From Rhodocyclaceae bacterium (lineage in GTDB: Bacteria; Pseudomonadota; Gammaproteobacteria; Burkholderiales; Rhodocyclaceae), in assembly GCA_025361105.1 (NCBI GenBank), contig JANYAW010000030.1:1-7737 (forward strand): a stretch of DNA of 7,737 nucleotides. The letters are read 5' to 3'. The notes beneath the pieces were generated by a model. That model saw only the letters and a program-made list of their open reading frames with translations, was not told the DNA's origin and made no database searches. Shown here in pieces: positions 5,027 through 7,737 of this stretch (its first letter is position 1; every line of letters starts with the position of its first letter). The position numbers and the translations under genes were made by a program.

Positions 5027-7708
5027 TCAGTCCCTATTGATTTGCGGTCGATCACCAACGAAGACCCAAGTACGAGTGATGTCGGCGACATCAAAGACTC
5101 TTTTCATGTCTGGCGGAAACGCTGAAAACGGTGCACTCATTTCGATGATGCGACGTACCGCGTTGTCGAGTTCCACGTGGCCGCTGCTCTTGACGATGCG
5201 CACGCCGGCGAGTGTGCCGTCGCTATTGATGCTGACCGTCACGACCATGGGATCGTAGGTCAGAAATTTGGATAATTTTGGAAAGTTCATCGCGCCGATG
5301 CGCTCGACTTTTTGCCGCCATCCTTCGCCGTAGAAGGCTAGTTGAATGTCCTTGGGGTCGCGCCCCAAAATGCTGGCACGTCGCGGCGATAGTGTTTCCG
5401 CCGGACTTAAGGGTAACAAGCCCGATGACGGATTTCGCGCGGCATCCAGTGCACGGCTGACAAGATCACGCCCGGTTCCGGTGGCCTGCGCGGCCGAATC
5501 TTCGCGGCCTTTTCCGGCGGCAAGCGAGGGTGTAGAACCGGCTGCGGGAGCCGATTGTGTACCTGTAGCCGAAGCTGCTGCTGCGATTTGCGCTGCCCGT
5601 GCTTGTTCGGCCGCCAGCGCTTTTTCCGCTTTGAGTTTTTTCGCTTGTGCAGCTGCTTCGATTGCGCGCTCTCGTGCCAGCGCTTCGGCCTCGGCTTCGG
5701 CGCGTTTGGCAATCTGCTCTGCCGCTGCCTTGGCTTCTTGCACCTGCCGGGCTTTTTCCGCTTCTATCCGCGCCAACTCCTCCGCGCGCTGCCGCGCTCG
5801 GGCTTCTTCTTTGGCGCGAGCAAGCGCCACTTGTCGTTGGCGCTCGGCCTCGACGCGCACGAGTTCTTCCTGTTTCGCCTTGGCCGCAGCGAGTCTTAGT
5901 TTTTCGGCTTCGACGCGCGCCAATTCCTCTGCGCGCTGCCGTGCCAGCGCGTCCTCTTTGGCCGCACGGTCGCGCGCCAATGCTTCGGCTTCCGCTAGTG
6001 CTTTCTTGGCATTGCGTTCCGCTGCCGCCTTGGCCTCCAAGGCTAGTCTGATCTTCTCCACAGCTGTCCGCGCGAGCTCGTCGGCGCCTTGCTGTGCCAG
6101 AGCTTCTTCCCTGGCGCTGGCAATCGCCGCCTGTCGCTGCCTCTCGACCTGGGCGTGGGCTAGTTCGTCTGCTTTGGCTTTGGCTTTGGCTGCAGCAGCT
6201 TGCTTTAATTTCTCGGCTTCGACGCGCGCCATGTCCTCTGCACGTTGCAGTGCCAGCGCGTCCTCCTGTGCTTTGGCAGCGGCGGCATGTTCCGCTTTAT
6301 CAGATTCGATTTGTTCAAGCGCCACCAAGCGTTCCTTTTCCTTGCTTTCCTCTTCGGCCTTGGTGTCGGCAGGTGGATCTGCGGGGAGTGTTACCACTTC
6401 TTCGGGCACCGGCGGGACAACCGGTCTGCTCCAGGTGCTTTCAGATTTTGCGCTGAGGACTTCAACACCGGGGCGATCAACTTTCGGCGGTTTCAATACC
6501 GATGTTGTTGGCTCAACTGGTGCCGGGCCGGGCATTTTCGGCGCTGCCACCACGGCCTTGAAGCCTTTGATAGTCGGGCTCGCGGCAATCACAGTTTGCG
6601 CTTTTGGTCGTTGTATCGATTTGGGAGTCTTGCGCTTTTTGCGTTTCGTTTTTTGCACTTCGACTGTGCTGGGCAGCGGCGTGACAGCATCGGGCTGTGG
6701 CAACGGTCGCAGTGTCGCCGTCAGCATGGGAATATTTGCCGGACGGCTCTCACCCTGCGAGCCAAAAAATGGCAATTCAGTTCCCGGTTCACCAAATTCA
6801 ATAGCCAACAGCGCGGCATGAAACAGCAGGCTGAGTAGCAGTGCTTTGCCAATCTGGGTTTCGCGGAATTGCGTCCAGACGGAATGTTTACGAGGTGAAT
6901 CTTGTTCCTTGATCGGCGGCTTCGCAGTGGGCAAACCGGCATTGCCAATCTCACCTCTATGCTTGCCTGGCGCGGTCGCATCGTTCTGGTGCTGGAGCAA
7001 AAACCCGGGCGCGACAAGGTAAGTCAGCAATGGTGAAATTGGAAGATCGTTCGAAATACCCTGGCCTTCAATGCCGACCTCGACTCCGCTCTGTGGGTCG
7101 TTTGCGGAATCGCCCCCTGCTATCGGGCATGCCAGCCACAGCGTGAACAAATTCAACACGCTGTGATCGGTGATCAGCAAGGCCAAACGCTGCGTCAATT
7201 CAGTGTGCGACACAGCGGCGAGATAGGCTAGCCAGCCGGGCGTTTGGTGAAGCTGATTCTGGTCAATTGATAAATCGGTCTCTGGCTTGGTAATCAGCCA
7301 CGCCGCGATCAGCGGTTCCATGATCAGCATCGCGGCCGTCATGCAAACCTCATCACGTAGCGTCGCGATATCCTTGCTGCGGAATTGGTGATTCGGCTGC
7401 GGGATAGTCACACGCAGCAACGCCGCCGGCCGATAGTTCCGGGCTCTTAAATCCGCTTCGAGTTCTTTCAGCCACTTGCGTGCACCGTAGCTGGCGATGT
7501 CGGCCAGAACCTTGCCGTCTACGCCGGGCGCATGGGTGTTGCGGGCGCGGCACAACAGGTAGGCGTGCTGCAAGACATCTTCACGACAAATCGCGTCGTA
7601 GATGTCTTGAAAGCGGCCGTCAGGGTTCAGCTTCGCCCGCTGATAAATCCCCCGCTGCAATTCATCAACGCTTGTCGGAGGAAGTACATCTGCCACGTCG
7701 GACATCAT
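5027..7708 (-). CDS. TonB/TolA-like energy transducer with N-terminal degenerate group II intron RT-like domain
   Basis: 893 residues in one unbroken frame. Residues 13-236 resemble the N-terminal half of group II intron reverse transcriptases: LQRGIYQRAKLNPDGRF (17-33), YDAICREDVLQHAY, APGVDG (60-65), LKELEADLRARNYRP (80-94), TLRDEV (116-121), then SPLL (225-228). Catalytic residues are lost: no RT3 Asp block, PQG replaced, no YADD. Residues 286-304 are one transmembrane helix (KALLLSLLFHAALLAIEFG begins at 288). Residues 330-455 are Pro-rich with a KRKKRK patch (355-360). Residues 456-712 are an Ala/Glu/Lys/Arg coiled coil like TolA. Residues 792-885 are a TonB C-terminal domain (GWRQKVERIG, then VVTVSINSDGTLAGVRIVKSSGH, then FPPD, ITRTWVF). 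TonB proteins pass proton-motive energy from ExbB/ExbD to outer-membrane receptors; usual TonBs have about 250-300 residues. No ExbB/ExbD is in view. With TonB topology the RT-like part would be cytoplasmic. No good ribosome site precedes 7708, and the frame stays open to the edge, so the start is unsure. Confidence 0.87.
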   Translation of the reverse strand: MMSDVADVLPPTSVDELQRGIYQRAKLNPDGRFQDIYDAICREDVLQHAYLLCRARNTHAPGVDGKVLADIASYGARKWLKELEADLRARNYRPAALLRVTIPQPNHQFRSKDIATLRDEVCMTAAMLIMEPLIAAWLITKPETDLSIDQNQLHQTPGWLAYLAAVSHTELTQRLALLITDHSVLNLFTLWLACPIAGGDSANDPQSGVEVGIEGQGISNDLPISPLLTYLVAPGFLLQHQNDATAPGKHRGEIGNAGLPTAKPPIKEQDSPRKHSVWTQFRETQIGKALLLSLLFHAALLAIEFGEPGTELPFFGSQGESRPANIPMLTATLRPLPQPDAVTPLPSTVEVQKTKRKKRKTPKSIQRPKAQTVIAASPTIKGFKAVVAAPKMPGPAPVEPTTSVLKPPKVDRPGVEVLSAKSESTWSRPVVPPVPEEVVTLPADPPADTKAEEESKEKERLVALEQIESDKAEHAAAAKAQEDALALQRAEDMARVEAEKLKQAAAAKAKAKADELAHAQVERQRQAAIASAREEALAQQGADELARTAVEKIRLALEAKAAAERNAKKALAEAEALARDRAAKEDALARQRAEELARVEAEKLRLAAAKAKQEELVRVEAERQRQVALARAKEEARARQRAEELARIEAEKARQVQEAKAAAEQIAKRAEAEAEALARERAIEAAAQAKKLKAEKALAAEQARAAQIAAAASATGTQSAPAAGSTPSLAAGKGREDSAAQATGTGRDLVSRALDAARNPSSGLLPLSPAETLSPRRASILGRDPKDIQLAFYGEGWRQKVERIGAMNFPKLSKFLTYDPMVVTVSINSDGTLAGVRIVKSSGHVELDNAVRRIIEMSAPFSAFPPDMKRVFDVADITRTWVFVGDRPQINRD
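5054..5335 (-). other. TonB C-terminal domain of the fusion protein
   Basis: Residues 792-885. It keeps the family pattern: WRQKVERIG...NFP, a central hydrophobic strand with SINSDGTLAGVRIVKSSGH, LDNAVRRIIEMSAPF, FPPD, and the final ITRTWVF strand. This part normally sits in the periplasm and contacts the TonB box of outer-membrane receptors or Tol partners. Confidence 0.88.
5657..5956 (-). repeat. Coiled-coil duplication, unit B (residues 585-684)
   Basis: This unit begins EDALARQRAEELARVEAEK and ends EALARERAIE. It aligns along its whole length with unit A at 5957-6265, with a three-residue gap. At DNA level 49 of 55 bases match between 5902-5956 and 6211-6265. Each unit itself contains two weaker half-repeats of about 50 residues. 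Confidence 0.8.
5957..6265 (-). repeat. Coiled-coil duplication, unit A (residues 482-584)
   Basis: This unit begins EDALALQRAEDMARVEAEK and ends EALARDRAAK, directly followed by unit B. A 16-base identical run (GTGCCAGCGCGTCCTC on the plus strand) occurs at 6250-6265 and 5941-5956. Tandem duplication explains the unusual length of the TolA-like stalk. Confidence 0.8.
6797..6853 (-). other. Single transmembrane segment of the RT-TonB fusion
   Basis: Residues 286-304 form a Leu/Ala-rich helix with an internal His, flanked by charged residues (RETQ before, GEPG after). It is typical of the TonB N-terminal anchor, but displaced about 285 residues from the N-terminus. Confidence 0.85.
7001..7672 (-). 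other. Degenerate reverse-transcriptase-like region of the fusion protein
   Basis: Covers residues 13-236 of the 5027-7708 product. The order of motifs follows a group II intron RT: RT0/RT1 (LQR..Y..AK..P..RF, APGVDG, YRP...VTIPQPN), RT2/2a (TLRDEV..TAAMLIMEPL), a weak counterpart of the block after RT3 (SHTELTQRLALLITD, then VLNLFTLWL), and RT4 (GISNDLPISPLL against the usual G-x-P-Q-G-x-x-x-S-P-L-L). The thumb, the maturase domain and the second catalytic Asp pair are absent. The alignment is made by eye from family knowledge. Confidence 0.78.
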
Positions 7709-7737
7709 CCAGTCATCTGTGTGCCGATCGACATTGA

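Noticed and set aside
5346..6821. A 491-codon plus-strand open frame rich in Ala, Ser and Arg
   Set aside because: It is the antisense of the Ala/Glu/Lys coiled-coil part of the RT-TonB gene. Repetitive GC-rich codons keep the opposite frame open. It shows no recognisable domain.
5027..7708. The RT-like part is a pseudogene fragment that happens to be fused
   Set aside because: The frame is intact for 893 codons, with a properly placed membrane anchor and a full TonB domain. Pure decay would be expected to leave stops. Still open until selection is measured.
5027..7737. A true group II intron with its RNA
   Set aside because: No domain V-like RNA was recognised by eye, the RT lacks catalytic residues and a maturase domain, and the frame continues into TonB.

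Overview
The window looks like ordinary chromosomal DNA of a Gram-negative proteobacterium. I favour a betaproteobacterium (Nitrosomonadales/Burkholderiales-like). This rests on the style of the TonB C-terminal domain, the FecR-like plus DUF6600 protein, the YidB and AcpH families, and a moderately high GC content. The lineage is an inference, not a measurement.

Layout. (1) 1-717, minus: 5' part of a Tat-exported dienelactone-hydrolase-family enzyme that runs off the left edge. (2) 718-935: divergent intergenic region with a 27-bp dyad and a plausible sigma-70 promoter for the hydrolase. (3) 936-2702, plus: exported protein with a FecR-like domain, a Trp-rich DUF6600 region and a long Pro/Thr-rich tail. 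(4) 2715-3317, minus: ACP phosphodiesterase AcpH, convergent with the previous gene. A possible 35-codon ORF (3314-3421) precedes it and overlaps its start by ATGA. (5) 3575-3991, minus: YidB-family protein. (6) 4170-4829, plus: secreted ComEA-like helix-hairpin-helix protein with a histone-H1-like Lys/Ala/Pro tail, followed by a plain hairpin and a strong rho-independent terminator. (7) 5027-7708, minus: a very large protein, the main discovery of the window.

The 893-residue protein starts with a degenerate group II intron reverse transcriptase-like region (about residues 13-236). It continues through a single transmembrane helix (about 286-304), a Pro/Lys-rich stretch and a long TolA-like Ala/Glu/Lys coiled coil built from an internal duplication. 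It ends in a TonB C-terminal domain (about 792-885). The N-terminal RT signatures are well kept, but the catalytic aspartates and the PQG motif are gone. This suggests an RT scaffold domesticated as the cytoplasmic head of a TonB/TolA-type trans-envelope transducer. Its reading frame stays open to the right edge, so its true start may lie outside.

How the genes might work together: four of the six main products are predicted to be exported or to span the envelope (the hydrolase, the FecR-like/DUF6600 protein, the HhH protein and the RT-TonB fusion). The HhH protein (a likely DNA binder in the periplasm) and the RT-TonB fusion converge on the same terminator region. A link between the two in nucleic-acid handling at the envelope is a hypothesis only. 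AcpH and YidB look like unrelated housekeeping or unknown-function genes. No tRNA, rRNA, CRISPR array, insertion sequence or intron RNA was recognised.
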